In this document: positions 18,127-28,684 of the stretch, one piece after another
Position numbering within the stretch: position 1 is the first letter of the stretch
Layout: every line of letters begins with the position of its first letter
From: Marivivens donghaensis
GTDB taxonomy: Bacteria; Pseudomonadota; Alphaproteobacteria; Rhodobacterales; Rhodobacteraceae
Direction: 5' to 3'
Assembly: GCF_023541015.1 (NCBI RefSeq)
Contig: NZ_JALNPR010000001.1
Coordinates: forward strand, 496,001 to 560,000
DNA: 64,000 nucleotides
Notes under the pieces: model-generated
The model's database searches: none
What the model was told of the DNA's origin: nothing
The model's input: only the letters and a program-made list of their open reading frames with translations
Position numbers and translations under genes: made by a program

Positions 18127-21100
18127 ATTCTGCAGCCCGTAGTGTGGATGGGGCAGCGGGTTCTTCGGTGTCTTCCCAAATGATCTCTGGCGCTTTGACC
18201 TTGCGGGCCTCGCGGGCCAGTGCCCAGTCTTGTGCCGCGCGGCTACCGCGACCCATCGACAGGCGGGCCAAGAGGCGGCCGAGCCAGTGCAGGTAGGTCG
18301 TGAACCAAACCCGTGCGGCCAACATCGCGGGGGTGAACACCAGCGTCAGAACCGTCGCGATGCCAAGGCCAAAGACAACCGCCGTCGCAAGTTGTTTCCA
18401 CCAGAGCGCCGTCGGGCTGTCGATCGAATAGCCCCCGTTGATGAAGTCGAGGCTGAGGCCGAACATCATCGGCGCAAGGCCCGCCATCGTGGTGATGGTG
18501 GTCAAAAGAACCGGACGGATGCGGTCTTCGGCGGTGCGAATGATCGCCTCGAGACGCGGCATATACTGGTTATATTCCTGATAGGTATCGATCAGAACGA
18601 TGTTGTTGTTCACCACGATCCCCGCCAGCGCCACGATCCCTGTCCCCGTCATAATGATCGAGAAGGACTGATCCATCACAAGCATCCCGATCAGAACGCC
18701 CGTCGTTGACAGGATCACTGCCAGAAGCACCAGCACAGAGTTATAGAAGCTGTTGAACTGTGCCAGAAGGATGATGAACATCAGCATCAGCGCGGCAGAG
18801 AAGGCCTGACCCAAGAAAGCAGAGCTTTCCTCTTGGTCCGCCATATCGCCCGCCCATTCAAAACTGATCCCCGCAGGCAAATTGCCATCGTTGAGCCAGC
18901 TTTCGACAAAGGCGATCCGTTCGTTGCCGTTCACGACTTCGCGTTTCAGGCTACCGTTTGTGACGGCATCGCGCTGTGCATTGGTCATCGCGTCCTCGGC
19001 CACGATGGTGAACGTGCCATCCTCAGCCGTCAGTTTCACCAGCCCATCGGCCACGCCTGCCTTAATGTCAAAGTAGCGCTTTTGGTCGATGCGGTCGATC
19101 TGCGCCAGTTTCGGCACAGGGGTGCGAGTGATGAAGTTCGACAACGGAACGAGGCCCGCAGAGGTGCGCACCTTGAGGTTATCAAGGGTGGACAGAACGC
19201 GGTCTTCTTCGGGGAGGCGGACGCGGATTTCGATCTCTTCGTCAGAGCTATCCACTCGCATCGTGTCGAGCAGGATCCCCCGTGTCACGAGCTGCACCAT
19301 GCCACCCACGGTCGCCACGTCAGCGCCGTAACGACCTGCTTTTTCCACATCGACCGAGATTTCCCAATCGATACCGGGCAGGGGGCGGCTGTCTTCGATC
19401 TGGGTCAGACCCGGAACGGTTTCAAAGAACGCGCGCGCTTCTGCGGTGGTCGCAAGAAGTTGCTCCCAGTCGTCGCCCTTGAGCCGCAAGTGCACAGGTT
19501 TCGTCGCCGCAGGACCCATCGCAAGGTCGAGCGTTTCGGTGTGAACACCCGGGATTTGGTCCAGTTTCGCCTGAAGGTTCGCCATGACCGTTTTGCCGTT
19601 CAACTGTTCCAGCGGAATGTCATTGGCACGGGCAAAGGCGGGGCGATCATCCCATGGGATCAATTCGATCTGCAACTGACCGACGGCATCACGCGGGCTC
19701 TCTGCGCCTGCGGTATTCGCGTTCAAGCCACCTGCGCCCGCGAAAGCAAAGACGGTTTGGATGCCGGGAACCGACAGCGCGATCTCTTCGGCCTGACGCA
19801 CGAGGACGTCTTTTTCCGAAAGGCTGAGGTTGCCGCGCGCTTGAACGTAGACGATCGCTTGCTCTGGTTCAGTCGCGGTAAAGAACTCGACGCCGTTATT
19901 GTTCGCCCCGAAATAGGTGAAGGTCGACATAACGATGGCGAGGATCGCGCCCACAGTGACAAGCGGCATGACAGGGTTACCGGCCACGCCCCAAATCACC
20001 CAGCCAAACGGACTGCGGTGATAACCCGCACGGATTTTGGTCTGCTTACGCTCAATCTTGGCCGCGCCGATGGTGATCGATAGGCCGACCGCGCCGAGCA
20101 TAAAGAGGATCATCCCCGGAAGCGACGCCATGAGGCCAGAGGTTTGCACCGCTTCACCCGACAGATAGGCAGGGTTCAGAGTCATCATCGCACCGACAAA
20201 GGCCATCAGACCCGCAGGCACGACCAACAGGGCACGCACGACCCACGGCAAGCGAGCCTTGAGCGCGTCAGAGGTGCGGCCAAACAGACGGCTGGTGCGG
20301 CCCAGAACGCCACCCATAACGGGCATGTAGATCAGCGCCACGATCAGCGAGGCCGAGAGAACAAAGATCAGCGTGACAGGCAGCATCCCCATGAACTGAC
20401 CTGGAACACCCGGCCAGAACAACATCGGCAAAAACGCACAGAGCGTTGTCGCGGTCGATGACACCACGGGCCAGAACATGCGCTTTGCGGCCTCGGTATA
20501 GGCGGACATCGGGCCTGCGCCCTCGGAAATCCGTTTGTCCGCATATTCCACGACCACAATCGCGCCGTCGACCAGCATCCCCACGGCGAGGATCAGACCG
20601 AACATCACGATGTTCGAAATCGTCACGCCCATGATGCCTAAGAGAAGGAACGCGAGCAGGAACGACGTCGGGATCGAGAAGCCAACCAGCAGCGCAGAGC
20701 GGGTGCCGAGCGAGGCCAGAACCACGATCATTACCAGCGCAATCGCGGTCAGAACCGACCCCTCAAGCTGCGAAACCATTGACGCAACCGTGCGGCTTTG
20801 GTCGTTCGATGCGCCGACGTGGACGGCGGCTTGAAGGTCGGCAGGCCATTGCGCCCGTGCATTTTCAACCGTTTCACGCACCAAAGCAGCGGTGTCGATG
20901 AGGTTGTACCCCCGTGCTTTCACCACCTGAAGCGCCACGGTTTTCACGCCGTTGAAACGGGCGGTGCTTTCGCGGTCTTCAAAGGTCAGACGGATCGTCG
21001 CCAGATCGCCCAAGGTGATCACGCGGTCGCCGTTGGTTTTGACGGGCAGGCTGTAGATGTCTTGGGGGCTGTCGAACGAGGACGGAATTTTGACCGAGAA

Positions 21101-21772
21101 GCTACCCTGTTCGGTCGACACTTCACCCGCAGCAATGAGCAAGTTGTTCATCGTCACAACGTTGATCAATTCGCCCGCGGTGACGTTATAGGCCTCGAGC
21201 CGCAGAGGATCGATCACCACCTCAACCATCTCGTCGCGCGTGCCTGCAAGGTTGGCCGAAAGGATCGCTTCGATCCCTTCGAGTTCGTCCTGCAAGTCTT
21301 TGGCAACCTTAATCAATGTGCGTTCGGGCACGTCGCCCGTCAGGTTCACAATGATGATCGGGAATTCAGAGAAGTTGATCTCGTTGATCGAATATTGATC
21401 CGCGCCATCGGGGAATTTCCCCTCAACCGCGTTCATCGCATCACGAACGTCGGCCATGGTGCGGGTCTTGTCCCAACCGAATTCGAACTCGAGCGCGACA
21501 CCTGCATAACCTTCGGCAGCGGTGGCAGTCATGGTTTTCAGGCCGTCGATGTCCGACAGTTCGGTTTCCATCGGTTCGACCAGCAGGCGTTCCGCGTCGG
21601 TCGCGGAAATGCCGGGGAAGGGTACAGACACGAACAGAGCCGGAATTTCGATATCCGGCTCACCTTCTTTGGGGAGGCTCACATAAGCGACCGCACCCGC
21701 GATGATCGATAGCACAATAAAGGCAATGACCATCCGCGCACGGCTGGCCGCCCAGTCAATCATTCCAGTCAT
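18125..21772 (-). CDS. RND-family efflux pump inner-membrane subunit
   Basis: The 1215-residue protein is a proton-driven multidrug/metabolite exporter of the AcrB/MdtB superfamily. It has the N-terminal membrane helix followed by EGEPDIEIPALFVSVPFPG, two large periplasmic loops, and the transmembrane signature around MLVDGAIVVVEYADKRI. It is longer than the usual ~1040 residues. There is an extra hydrophobic segment block around residues 495-620 (two or three predicted helices plus a basic loop) and a charged C-terminal tail. It overlaps the adaptor gene by four bases and is co-transcribed with it. No outer-membrane factor gene is adjacent, so a general TolC-like channel is likely used. The substrate cannot be told. 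Confidence 0.92.
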   Translation of the reverse strand: MTGMIDWAASRARMVIAFIVLSIIAGAVAYVSLPKEGEPDIEIPALFVSVPFPGISATDAERLLVEPMETELSDIDGLKTMTATAAEGYAGVALEFEFGWDKTRTMADVRDAMNAVEGKFPDGADQYSINEINFSEFPIIIVNLTGDVPERTLIKVAKDLQDELEGIEAILSANLAGTRDEMVEVVIDPLRLEAYNVTAGELINVVTMNNLLIAAGEVSTEQGSFSVKIPSSFDSPQDIYSLPVKTNGDRVITLGDLATIRLTFEDRESTARFNGVKTVALQVVKARGYNLIDTAALVRETVENARAQWPADLQAAVHVGASNDQSRTVASMVSQLEGSVLTAIALVMIVVLASLGTRSALLVGFSIPTSFLLAFLLLGIMGVTISNIVMFGLILAVGMLVDGAIVVVEYADKRISEGAGPMSAYTEAAKRMFWPVVSSTATTLCAFLPMLFWPGVPGQFMGMLPVTLIFVLSASLIVALIYMPVMGGVLGRTSRLFGRTSDALKARLPWVVRALLVVPAGLMAFVGAMMTLNPAYLSGEAVQTSGLMASLPGMILFMLGAVGLSITIGAAKIERKQTKIRAGYHRSPFGWVIWGVAGNPVMPLVTVGAILAIVMSTFTYFGANNNGVEFFTATEPEQAIVYVQARGNLSLSEKDVLVRQAEEIALSVPGIQTVFAFAGAGGLNANTAGAESPRDAVGQLQIELIPWDDRPAFARANDIPLEQLNGKTVMANLQAKLDQIPGVHTETLDLAMGPAATKPVHLRLKGDDWEQLLATTAEARAFFETVPGLTQIEDSRPLPGIDWEISVDVEKAGRYGADVATVGGMVQLVTRGILLDTMRVDSSDEEIEIRVRLPEEDRVLSTLDNLKVRTSAGLVPLSNFITRTPVPKLAQIDRIDQKRYFDIKAGVADGLVKLTAEDGTFTIVAEDAMTNAQRDAVTNGSLKREVVNGNERIAFVESWLNDGNLPAGISFEWAGDMADQEESSAFLGQAFSAALMLMFIILLAQFNSFYNSVLVLLAVILSTTGVLIGMLVMDQSFSIIMTGTGIVALAGIVVNNNIVLIDTYQEYNQYMPRLEAIIRTAEDRIRPVLLTTITTMAGLAPMMFGLSLDFINGGYSIDSPTALWWKQLATAVVFGLGIATVLTLVFTPAMLAARVWFTTYLHWLGRLLARLSMGRGSRAAQDWALAREARKVKAPEIIWEDTEEPAAPSTLRAAE

Positions 21773-22866
21773 CCCTTAGCCTCCTGAAAGGTCGGGGCGA
21801 CGGTGACGCCTTCGACAACGTATTCTTGACCAGCGGTGATGATATTCGCCTCAGTCTCAAGGCCCGTGACCCAGATGCCGTCGATGGTGTCGCGGACAAC
21901 TTCGACCTTGGCAAAGTGGACAGTGTTCGTTTCATCAATCACGCGCAGACCCAGATCGCCGTTGTCATTCAGCGTCAACGCCGATTGCGGGACGAGGTGC
22001 GCCTTGCGGCCATCGGTTCCGATGATGATTTCTGCGGTTTGACCATCACTGATCGCCATGTCGGCGTTCGGCACTTCGACCTCGACGCGGAAGGTGCGGG
22101 TGGTGTCGTCGGCGGAGCGGGACAGGAACGTCACGCGGCCCATCACATCACCACCAGCGGCGAGGCGGGCACCAGCGGGCGCACCAACCTGAACCTTGCC
22201 CACTTCGATCTCAGGCACAAAACCAACGAGCTTGATCGGGTCGAGCTGGATGATCGTCGCGCAGGCCGCGCCCGTTGACAGGTAGGTGCCCAATTCCGCC
22301 GTGTCGGTTTCCAACAGGCCAGAGAAGGGCGCTATGATTTTGGTGTTTTCGATTTCACGCTGTGCAGCGCTGACCGCAGCCTCAGCAGCAGAGAGCGCAG
22401 CTTCGGCAGAGCGCAGGCGGCTTTCACTGGCGTAACCGTCCCCAATCAGACGTTCAGCCGCGGTGAGGTTCAGTTCCGCCTCGCGCTTCGCTGCTTCGAC
22501 CTGAGCGAGCGACGCCTCGCGGTTGCCTATGTCGATCTCGCAGAGCAAATCGCCCGTATTCACAAAGGACCCTTTGCGCAGCGGTTCAGAGATGATCTGA
22601 CCCGTGGTTTCGGCCCGCACATCCACCTGACGTGCAGCTTCGGTGCGACCGCGCAAGATGACCGCGCTTTCGATACCGCGCTCAGTGCTCCGCAGAACGA
22701 CAACTTTGATCAGCGATGGCTCGTCAACTGGGGTTGCAGCCCCCTCGGCCTCGACTTCAGCAGAGGTGTCAGCCTGAGCAAACGCCAGCAGGCTGTCGCG
22801 TTCCGCAACGAGGAAGTAGAGAAACGCAGTTACAACGACAGCTGTAATAAGCGGCATTACGCGCAT
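21769..22866 (-). CDS. RND efflux periplasmic adaptor (membrane fusion protein)
   Basis: The 365-residue adaptor has a short N-terminal membrane anchor (PLITAVVVTAFLYFLVAE), a lipoyl-like half motif (VDVRAETTGQIISEPLRKGS) followed by a coiled-coil hairpin (residues ~130-185, AALSAAEAAVSAAQREIENT), the second lipoyl half (IIAPFSGLLE) and the beta-barrel domain. It links the inner-membrane pump to the outer-membrane channel. It is the first gene of the two-gene operon, directly downstream of an operator-like array at 22928-22979. The start is the ATG at 22866, preceded by CGAAAGGCCAAACC. Confidence 0.9.
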   Translation of the reverse strand: MRVMPLITAVVVTAFLYFLVAERDSLLAFAQADTSAEVEAEGAATPVDEPSLIKVVVLRSTERGIESAVILRGRTEAARQVDVRAETTGQIISEPLRKGSFVNTGDLLCEIDIGNREASLAQVEAAKREAELNLTAAERLIGDGYASESRLRSAEAALSAAEAAVSAAQREIENTKIIAPFSGLLETDTAELGTYLSTGAACATIIQLDPIKLVGFVPEIEVGKVQVGAPAGARLAAGGDVMGRVTFLSRSADDTTRTFRVEVEVPNADMAISDGQTAEIIIGTDGRKAHLVPQSALTLNDNGDLGLRVIDETNTVHFAKVEVVRDTIDGIWVTGLETEANIITAGQEYVVEGVTVAPTFQEAKG

Positions 22867-22927
22867 GGTTTGGCCTTTCGAAATACGGTCACAGTTCGCA
22901 ACTAACCGCGGAAATAGTCATGAAAAG

Positions 22928-22979
22928 GTTCAGAGCAAGGAAGAATCTTGTTCAGTATACGCTAAACCATTTGGTTCAG
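22928..22979. promoter_or_regulatory. Operator-like array of GTTCAG/CTAAAC half-sites upstream of the efflux operon
   Basis: Three half-sites GTTCAG, CTAAAC and GTTCAG occur with alternating orientation and exact six-base spacers (22950-22979). They form two overlapping palindromes with 12-base spacing. A fourth GTTCAG lies at 22928. On the minus strand the first palindrome overlaps a TATACT -10-like box for the adaptor gene. The arrangement looks like a repressor site of the TetR/MarR type, but no regulator gene is adjacent. Confidence 0.45.
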
Positions 22980-23112
22980 ATTAGTGATTTTTGCCTTTTT
23001 CTGCAAGGCAGCGAAGCTGACTGAATAAAACCGTGATCTGCGAAGGTCTTGGCAATTCCTGAAGGTTCAAGTTAAGACGGGGCACCAACAGTTTTAGAAG
23101 GCCGGTCGCGCA

Positions 23113-23751
23113 ATGAGCAATAACGAAAGCTTCATCGACGAAGTCAACGAAGAGGTCCGTCGCGACCAGCTTTTTACCTACATCCGTAAATACGGCTGGA
23201 TTGCTGCTTTGACCGTCACGGGGCTAGTCGGCGCGACAGCCTGGACCGAATATCAGTCGGCTCAAACCCGTGCGGCTGAACAGGCTGCGGGTGACGCGAT
23301 TTTTGATGCTCTCGAACAAAATGAATGGGCAGACCGTCAGGCTGCATTCGCACAATTGCCGCCGTCTGTGATGTCGCTTTTGATGACAGGTGCTGCGGCC
23401 CAAGAGGCAGGTGACACCGCCGCTTCGGCTGACGCATTTAATGCGCTCGCGAATTTGGACGGCGCACGTCAGGTCTATCGTGACCTCGGTGCGTTCAAGG
23501 CGCTTTTGGCCAATGCGGAAAACTTGTCCACCGACGAACGGATCGCAGGGTTCCAAAACCTTGCAGCACCGGGTGCGACTTTCGCGCTTTTGGCCAAAGA
23601 ACAGATCGCTGTCGCACAATTGGAAGCAGGCGATGCAGAGGCCGCACTGGCCACGCTGCGCGAGATCAGCGGCGATGCAACGGTCACGCAGGGCTTGCGC
23701 AATCGGGTCGAAGGCTTGATTGTGGCGCTGGGTGGTGACGCGTCTCAGTAA
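23113..23751 (+). CDS. YfgM-like tetratricopeptide membrane protein
   Basis: The 212-residue protein has a cytoplasmic N terminus (FIDEVNEEVRRDQLFTYIRKYGW), one membrane helix (residues ~32-47) and a periplasmic helical TPR-like domain. This matches the YfgM/TPR_21 family. In gammaproteobacteria YfgM associates with the SecYEG translocon and periplasmic chaperones. Its position immediately upstream of bamB and der is the conserved context of this family. No terminator separates it from bamB (33-base gap), so the three genes are probably an operon. Confidence 0.85.
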   Translation: MSNNESFIDEVNEEVRRDQLFTYIRKYGWIAALTVTGLVGATAWTEYQSAQTRAAEQAAGDAIFDALEQNEWADRQAAFAQLPPSVMSLLMTGAAAQEAGDTAASADAFNALANLDGARQVYRDLGAFKALLANAENLSTDERIAGFQNLAAPGATFALLAKEQIAVAQLEAGDAEAALATLREISGDATVTQGLRNRVEGLIVALGGDASQ

Positions 23752-23784
23752 CGCAGGAACGAAAACACGTCGGAGGACGGGGCA

Positions 23785-25092
23785 GTGACAAAATTTACCT
23801 TCCTTGGCACGGCTGCACTTGTGGCATTGCTCGCGGGTTGTGGATCAAAGGATGTCCGTCTTCCGGGCGAACGCTTGGATATCCGTGATGGCCTCGCCTC
23901 TGCCCCTGTGGCTGAAGTGAATGAGGCCCGCGAGATTTCTCTGGGCCAGCAGGTTTCTAACGCCGACTGGACCCATCGTGGCGGCAACGCCGCGCACTCC
24001 ATGCCGCATCTGGCGCTCTCTGCGACTCCGACCTTGGTTTTTGCCGCAAACATCGGTGAGGGCGAAAGCCGCCGCGCACGGATCACCGCTGATCCTGTCG
24101 TTTCGGGCGATGCGATTTACACGATGGATGCCGCGACGACTGTGACGGCGACAGGCACCAACGGCGCAACGCTTTGGTCCGTCGACCTGACCCCTGCGGG
24201 CGAGGGTGGGTCTGCCTCTGGCGGCGGTTTGGCTGTAGACGGTAACCGTCTCGTTGCGACCACGGGCTATGGTGAGGTCATCTCAATCGACCGCAGCACA
24301 GGTGGCGTGATCTGGCGTCAGACCTTGGATGCTTCTGGCGCGACCACGCCGACCGTTTCGGGCAACTTCATTTATGTTGTGGGCCATGACAACCGTGGCT
24401 GGGCGATCCAGTCGGACAACGGTTTGGTCAAATGGACTGTCAATGGCGCACCGTCCAACACCAGCTATGGCAGCGGTCCGGGTGTTGCCGTGACGGATCG
24501 CTTTGCGCTCATGCCGTTTGCAGGCGGTGAACTGGTTGCGGCCTTCCGCGATGGCGGCTTGCAGCGTTGGTCGGCCTTTATCGGCGGCGAACGTCTGGGC
24601 CGTCCGCTCAATGCCTTTGACGGGCTGAGCGGTGGACCTGTGGTCAGCGGTGACACGATCTACCTCGGTAACTCTTCGGGCATGACCATTGCGCTGGACG
24701 CTGTATCGGGCGACCGCAAATGGTCCGCACACGAAGGCGCTGTCGGTCCTGTCTGGCCTGTGGGCGGTTCGGTCTTTGCCGTGAACGACCTGAACCAATT
24801 GGTGCGTTTGGATAACCGTGACGGGTCCGTCATCTGGCGCGTCGCGCTGCCTGACCTGATCGAACGCCGCGCCGGGAAATCCCGCTCAGCCGTCGCTCAC
24901 TACGGTCCGATCCTTGCCGGCGGGCGTCTGATTGTGGCCTCGTCGGACGGGCTGATCCGTCAGTTCGATCCCGTGTCGGGCGCTCTCGTTGGACAAATCG
25001 AAATTCCAAGCGGTGCGGCCTCTGCGCCCGTCGTTGCAGGAAATACACTCTATGTCGTGTCAAAGAACGGGCAATTGCTGGCTTTCCGTTAA
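23785..25092 (+). CDS. bamB: Outer-membrane assembly lipoprotein BamB
   Basis: This 435-residue protein has a lipoprotein signal peptide with lipobox LAGC (cysteine at about residue 19). An eight-bladed beta-propeller follows, built of PQQ-like repeats, each showing the DG..(V/I)WR pattern (for example RSTGGVIWRQ, DNRDGSVIWRV). BamB assists the BamA complex in folding outer-membrane beta-barrels. It starts with GTG after a GGAGGACGGGGCA ribosome-binding sequence. It sits between the YfgM-like gene and der, as in many proteobacteria. Confidence 0.92.
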   Translation: MTKFTFLGTAALVALLAGCGSKDVRLPGERLDIRDGLASAPVAEVNEAREISLGQQVSNADWTHRGGNAAHSMPHLALSATPTLVFAANIGEGESRRARITADPVVSGDAIYTMDAATTVTATGTNGATLWSVDLTPAGEGGSASGGGLAVDGNRLVATTGYGEVISIDRSTGGVIWRQTLDASGATTPTVSGNFIYVVGHDNRGWAIQSDNGLVKWTVNGAPSNTSYGSGPGVAVTDRFALMPFAGGELVAAFRDGGLQRWSAFIGGERLGRPLNAFDGLSGGPVVSGDTIYLGNSSGMTIALDAVSGDRKWSAHEGAVGPVWPVGGSVFAVNDLNQLVRLDNRDGSVIWRVALPDLIERRAGKSRSAVAHYGPILAGGRLIVASSDGLIRQFDPVSGALVGQIEIPSGAASAPVVAGNTLYVVSKNGQLLAFR

Positions 25093-25140
25093 CGCGGGAA
25101 TGGTGTATCGCCCCGATCTTGATCTGAAAGGGCTTTAGCC

Positions 25141-26613
25141 ATGACATTCACCCTCGCCATTGTTGGCCGCCCGAACGTGGGCAAGTCGACATTGTTCAAT
25201 CGCCTTGTAGGCAAGAAGCTCGCGCTGGTCGACGACCAGCCGGGGGTGACGCGTGACCTGCGTGAAGGCGACGCGAGACTCGGCCATTTGCGATTCACTG
25301 TGATCGATTCTGCGGGTCTCGAAGACGCGACCGACAACAGCCTTCAGGGCCGTATGCGTCGTTTGACCGAGCGTGCGGTGGAAATGGCGGACGTTTGTCT
25401 GTTCTTGATCGACGCACGTGTGGGCATCACGCCGACGGACGAAGTCTTTGCTGACATCCTGCGCAAAAAGAATGCGAATGTGATCCTTGGCGCGAACAAA
25501 TCCGAGGGTCGGGCAGGCGAGGGCGGTTTCCTTGAGGCCTATTCGCTCGGCCTTGGTGAACCGCTGCGGATTTCTGCGGAACACGGAGAAGGGATGGACG
25601 AGCTTTATCACGTTCTCCTCCCGATCTCTGAGCAGTTCGAAGAACGCGCTGCCCAAGATGCGCCAGAAGTCGACGTCGATATTGAAGAGTGGGACGAGTT
25701 CGAAGAAGGCGATGAACCCGAAGTTCCGATGCCCACGTGGGATAAACCGCTGCAAATCGCCGTGGTGGGTCGCCCGAACGCGGGTAAATCGACGCTGATC
25801 AACAAAATCCTCGGAGAAGAGCGTCTGCTCACCGGACCTGAGGCTGGCATCACCCGCGACGCGATTTCGGTTAAGACCGAATGGGACGGTATCCCAATGC
25901 GTATCTTTGATACCGCGGGGATGCGTAAAAAGGCTAAGGTTCAGGAAAAGCTGGAAAAACTCTCCGTTTCGGACGGTCTGCGTGCTGCAAAGTTTGCTGA
26001 GGTTCTGGTTGTCCTTCTCGACGTTGAAATTCCGTTCGAGCAGCAGGATTTGCGGATTGCCGACCTTGCCGAGCGCGAAGGCCGCGCGGTCGTAGTTGCC
26101 GTCAACAAATGGGACCTTGAGGACGAGAAGCAGGACAAGCTCAAAGACCTGCGCGAGAAATTCGAACGTCTGCTGCCGCAGCTTCGTGGCGCGCCGATGG
26201 TCACCGTGTCCGCGAAAACGGGCAAGGGGCTGGATCGTTTGCACAACGCGATCATGCGGGCCTACACGATCTGGAACCGCCGCGTATCGACCTCTGCGTT
26301 GAACCGTTGGTTGGTTGGTATGCTAGAGCAGCACCCGCCGCCCGCACCGCAGGGTAAGCGGATTAAAATGAGGTATATGACGCAGGTGAAAGCCCGTCCG
26401 CCTGCATTCGTCGTTATGACGTCGCACCCTGATAAGGTTCCGGAAAGCTATAACCGTTATCTTATCAAAGGCTTACGTGACGATTTTGAGATGCCGGGAA
26501 CGCCGATCCGTCTCTTCTTGCGCGATCAGGGGGAAAAGAACCCCTATAAGAACAAGAAGAAGAAACAGACCGGACGTCTGGCGAAACACCTCAAGTCGAA
26601 CCGCGGCGAGTGA
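25141..26613 (+). CDS. der: Ribosome-associated GTPase Der (EngA)
   Basis: The 490-residue protein has two tandem GTPase domains, each with a P loop: GRPNVGKST near residue 10 and GRPNAGKST near 210. Switch motifs DSAGLE and DTAGMR and the NKWD specificity motif are present. A C-terminal KH-like domain follows. Der is needed for assembly of the 50S ribosomal subunit. The extended acidic linker between the GTPase domains (about residues 175-200) is typical. The 3' end overlaps the convergent TspO-like gene by 23 bases. Confidence 0.96.
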   Translation: MTFTLAIVGRPNVGKSTLFNRLVGKKLALVDDQPGVTRDLREGDARLGHLRFTVIDSAGLEDATDNSLQGRMRRLTERAVEMADVCLFLIDARVGITPTDEVFADILRKKNANVILGANKSEGRAGEGGFLEAYSLGLGEPLRISAEHGEGMDELYHVLLPISEQFEERAAQDAPEVDVDIEEWDEFEEGDEPEVPMPTWDKPLQIAVVGRPNAGKSTLINKILGEERLLTGPEAGITRDAISVKTEWDGIPMRIFDTAGMRKKAKVQEKLEKLSVSDGLRAAKFAEVLVVLLDVEIPFEQQDLRIADLAEREGRAVVVAVNKWDLEDEKQDKLKDLREKFERLLPQLRGAPMVTVSAKTGKGLDRLHNAIMRAYTIWNRRVSTSALNRWLVGMLEQHPPPAPQGKRIKMRYMTQVKARPPAFVVMTSHPDKVPESYNRYLIKGLRDDFEMPGTPIRLFLRDQGEKNPYKNKKKKQTGRLAKHLKSNRGE

Positions 26614-27295
26614 CGTTAATCAGGCCGAGCGCGGCAATGCCCGCGCCGGCCAAAACAGACATCACGATTATGTCTGTGCCGTTCTGCACCACAATCCCAA
26701 AGAGCGCCCAACTCACAGCGAGGCCATAGGCTGGCCCGCTGGGGGGCATGAGTTGCACCAGAATGGCAGCAGTCATCGCGAGGATCAGACCTGCGATGGA
26801 GGCGGCCTCGTAGCTCAGCACGCCAAAGCCCGCGAGGGTGATCGACAGCGACACCACAGAGGCGGCCGTCAGCCACCCCGCATAGAGGCCGAGTGGCACC
26901 TTCAGCCACCAGTAATCCTTGGTCGGGGAGCGTAAGAGCGCTAAGACGGTGACGCCTGCCATGATGAGGATCACCACCGTCGCCCAGATCGCCGTGGCAT
27001 TGGCAATCGATAGCCACAGCGTGCCGAGCGCGAGCGACAGCGCCAACGGCCCCCGCACGATGTCCCACGCGCCATCAGTGCGCCGTTTCACCAGCCCATA
27101 AACCGCAGAGGCCACAAGCCACGAATAGATCACGCCCCAGATCGCAAAGGCATAGCCTGCGGGCTGGATCGGCGGTTGATCCATGAAAACGGGGAGGTGT
27201 TCAGAGCGATATCCCGTGAACGGCTCTGTCACCAGAGGCGCGAGGATAAACGTAGATGCAAAAAGGGCGACCAGCCACGGTAAGGATTTTTTCAT
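26591..27295 (-). CDS. TspO-like integral membrane protein
   Basis: The 234-residue protein has about seven hydrophobic segments. The motif [13 protein letters not shown] resembles the signature of tryptophan-rich sensory protein/TspO relatives. Homologues of this longer type (about 230-260 residues) are often annotated as tryptophan-rich sensory or hypothetical membrane proteins and are not proven TspO orthologs. The start is the ATG giving [13 protein letters not shown]; a 41-codon extension is rejected because it is basic, non-conserved and would enter the serS 3' end. No clear ribosome-binding site is seen. The function is unknown. Confidence 0.7.
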   Translation of the reverse strand: MKKSLPWLVALFASTFILAPLVTEPFTGYRSEHLPVFMDQPPIQPAGYAFAIWGVIYSWLVASAVYGLVKRRTDGAWDIVRGPLALSLALGTLWLSIANATAIWATVVILIMAGVTVLALLRSPTKDYWWLKVPLGLYAGWLTAASVVSLSITLAGFGVLSYEAASIAGLILAMTAAILVQLMPPSGPAYGLAVSWALFGIVVQNGTDIIVMSVLAGAGIAALGLINVTRRGST

Positions 27296-27335
27296 AACCC
27301 TTATACGTGGCACAGTCGCCCTTTGGATCAAGTGC

Positions 27336-28628
27336 TTAGGCCAGATCGCCCGCTGCGGTGAGCGTGGTCTTGCCTTTGAGGTAGGGGTGCAGGACAGCCG
27401 GAAGCGTGACCGAGCCATCAGCGTTCTGACCGTTTTCCAGAACCGCGATCAGCGTGCGGCCAACCGCGAGGCCAGAGCCGTTCAGGGTGTGGACGAACTG
27501 CGGCTTGCCACCGTCGGCGGGTTTGTAACGCGCGTTCATGCGGCGGGCTTGATAATCGCCTGCGGTCGAAACCGAGGAAATCTCGCGGTATTTGTCCTGA
27601 CCAGGCAGCCAAACTTCGAGGTCGTGAGTGCGCTTCATACCAGCGCCCATATCGCCCGAGCAGAGTTTAACCGTGCGGTACGGCAATTCGAGCGCCTCAA
27701 GGATCGCTTCGGCCTGACGGGTCATGCGGGCATGTTCGGCCTCGGACTGATCGGGGGTGATGATGGTGACCATCTCAACCTTTTCGAACTGGTGCTGACG
27801 CAGCATGCCAGAGGTATCGCGACCAGCTGAGCCAGCCTCAGAGCGGAAGCACTGGGTATGCGCGGCGTAACGGCGGGGCAGGGTGGATTCGTCCACGATG
27901 TCGCCATTGACGAGGTTCGTCAGCGTGACCTCTGCGGTCGGGATCAGCCACCAGCCGTTGGTGGTTTGATAGCTGTCCTCGCCGAATTTCGGCAGCTGGC
28001 CCGTGCCATACATCATCTCTTCTTTGACCATGACGGGGGTGATCGCTTCGGTCAGGCCGTGAACGTCCACGTGGTAATCCAGCATGAACTGAGCCAGCGC
28101 ACGGTGGATACGCGCCACAGCGCCCGAGAGCACCACAAAGCGGCTGCCCGAGAGTTTGGTGCCAGCGGTAAAGTCCATACCCGTCTGAACGCCAGCGATT
28201 TCAAAGTGTTCAACAGGTTTGAAATCGAAGCTGCGCGGGGTGCCCCAACGGTTGATCTCAACGTTGTCGTTTTCATCCGCCCCATCCGGCACGTCATCAT
28301 AGAGCATGTTCGGAATGGTCAAGAGGAGCGTGTTCAGCTCCTCGTCTTTTTGTTTCGCCTCTTCGGTCATGCGGGCGATGTCGGCTTTTTTCTCAGCCAC
28401 CAGTGCGCGGAGGCGTTCGAACTCAGCCTTGTCACCGCGACCTTTGGCAGCACCGACCTCTTTGGACGCTTTGTTCTGTTCAGCGGTCGCGGTTTCCGAC
28501 GCGTGGATCAGGGCGCGGCGCGCCTCGTCCAGAGCGAGAACGGTTGACGACATAGGTTCGGCCCCACGACGCGACAGGGCAGCGTCGAATGCGGCCGGAT
28601 TTTCGCGGATAAAGCGGATGTCATGCAT
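27336..28628 (-). CDS. serS: Seryl-tRNA synthetase
   Basis: This 430-residue class II aminoacyl-tRNA synthetase charges tRNA-Ser (and tRNA-Sec where present). It starts [18 protein letters not shown], the usual N terminus. A long coiled-coil arm (residues ~30-100) binds the tRNA extra arm. Motif 2 ([18 protein letters not shown]) and motif 3 ([12 protein letters not shown]) are visible. A ribosome-binding AAGGAG lies seven bases before the start. The gene is divergent from yajC; the gap between them holds a structured intergenic repeat. Confidence 0.97.
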   Translation of the reverse strand: MHDIRFIRENPAAFDAALSRRGAEPMSSTVLALDEARRALIHASETATAEQNKASKEVGAAKGRGDKAEFERLRALVAEKKADIARMTEEAKQKDEELNTLLLTIPNMLYDDVPDGADENDNVEINRWGTPRSFDFKPVEHFEIAGVQTGMDFTAGTKLSGSRFVVLSGAVARIHRALAQFMLDYHVDVHGLTEAITPVMVKEEMMYGTGQLPKFGEDSYQTTNGWWLIPTAEVTLTNLVNGDIVDESTLPRRYAAHTQCFRSEAGSAGRDTSGMLRQHQFEKVEMVTIITPDQSEAEHARMTRQAEAILEALELPYRTVKLCSGDMGAGMKRTHDLEVWLPGQDKYREISSVSTAGDYQARRMNARYKPADGGKPQFVHTLNGSGLAVGRTLIAVLENGQNADGSVTLPAVLHPYLKGKTTLTAAGDLA

Positions 28629-28684
28629 GGGGCTTCTCCTTCTTAATGACGCGGTGCTTATGGCATGGGTGGGGAAGGGTGAAA

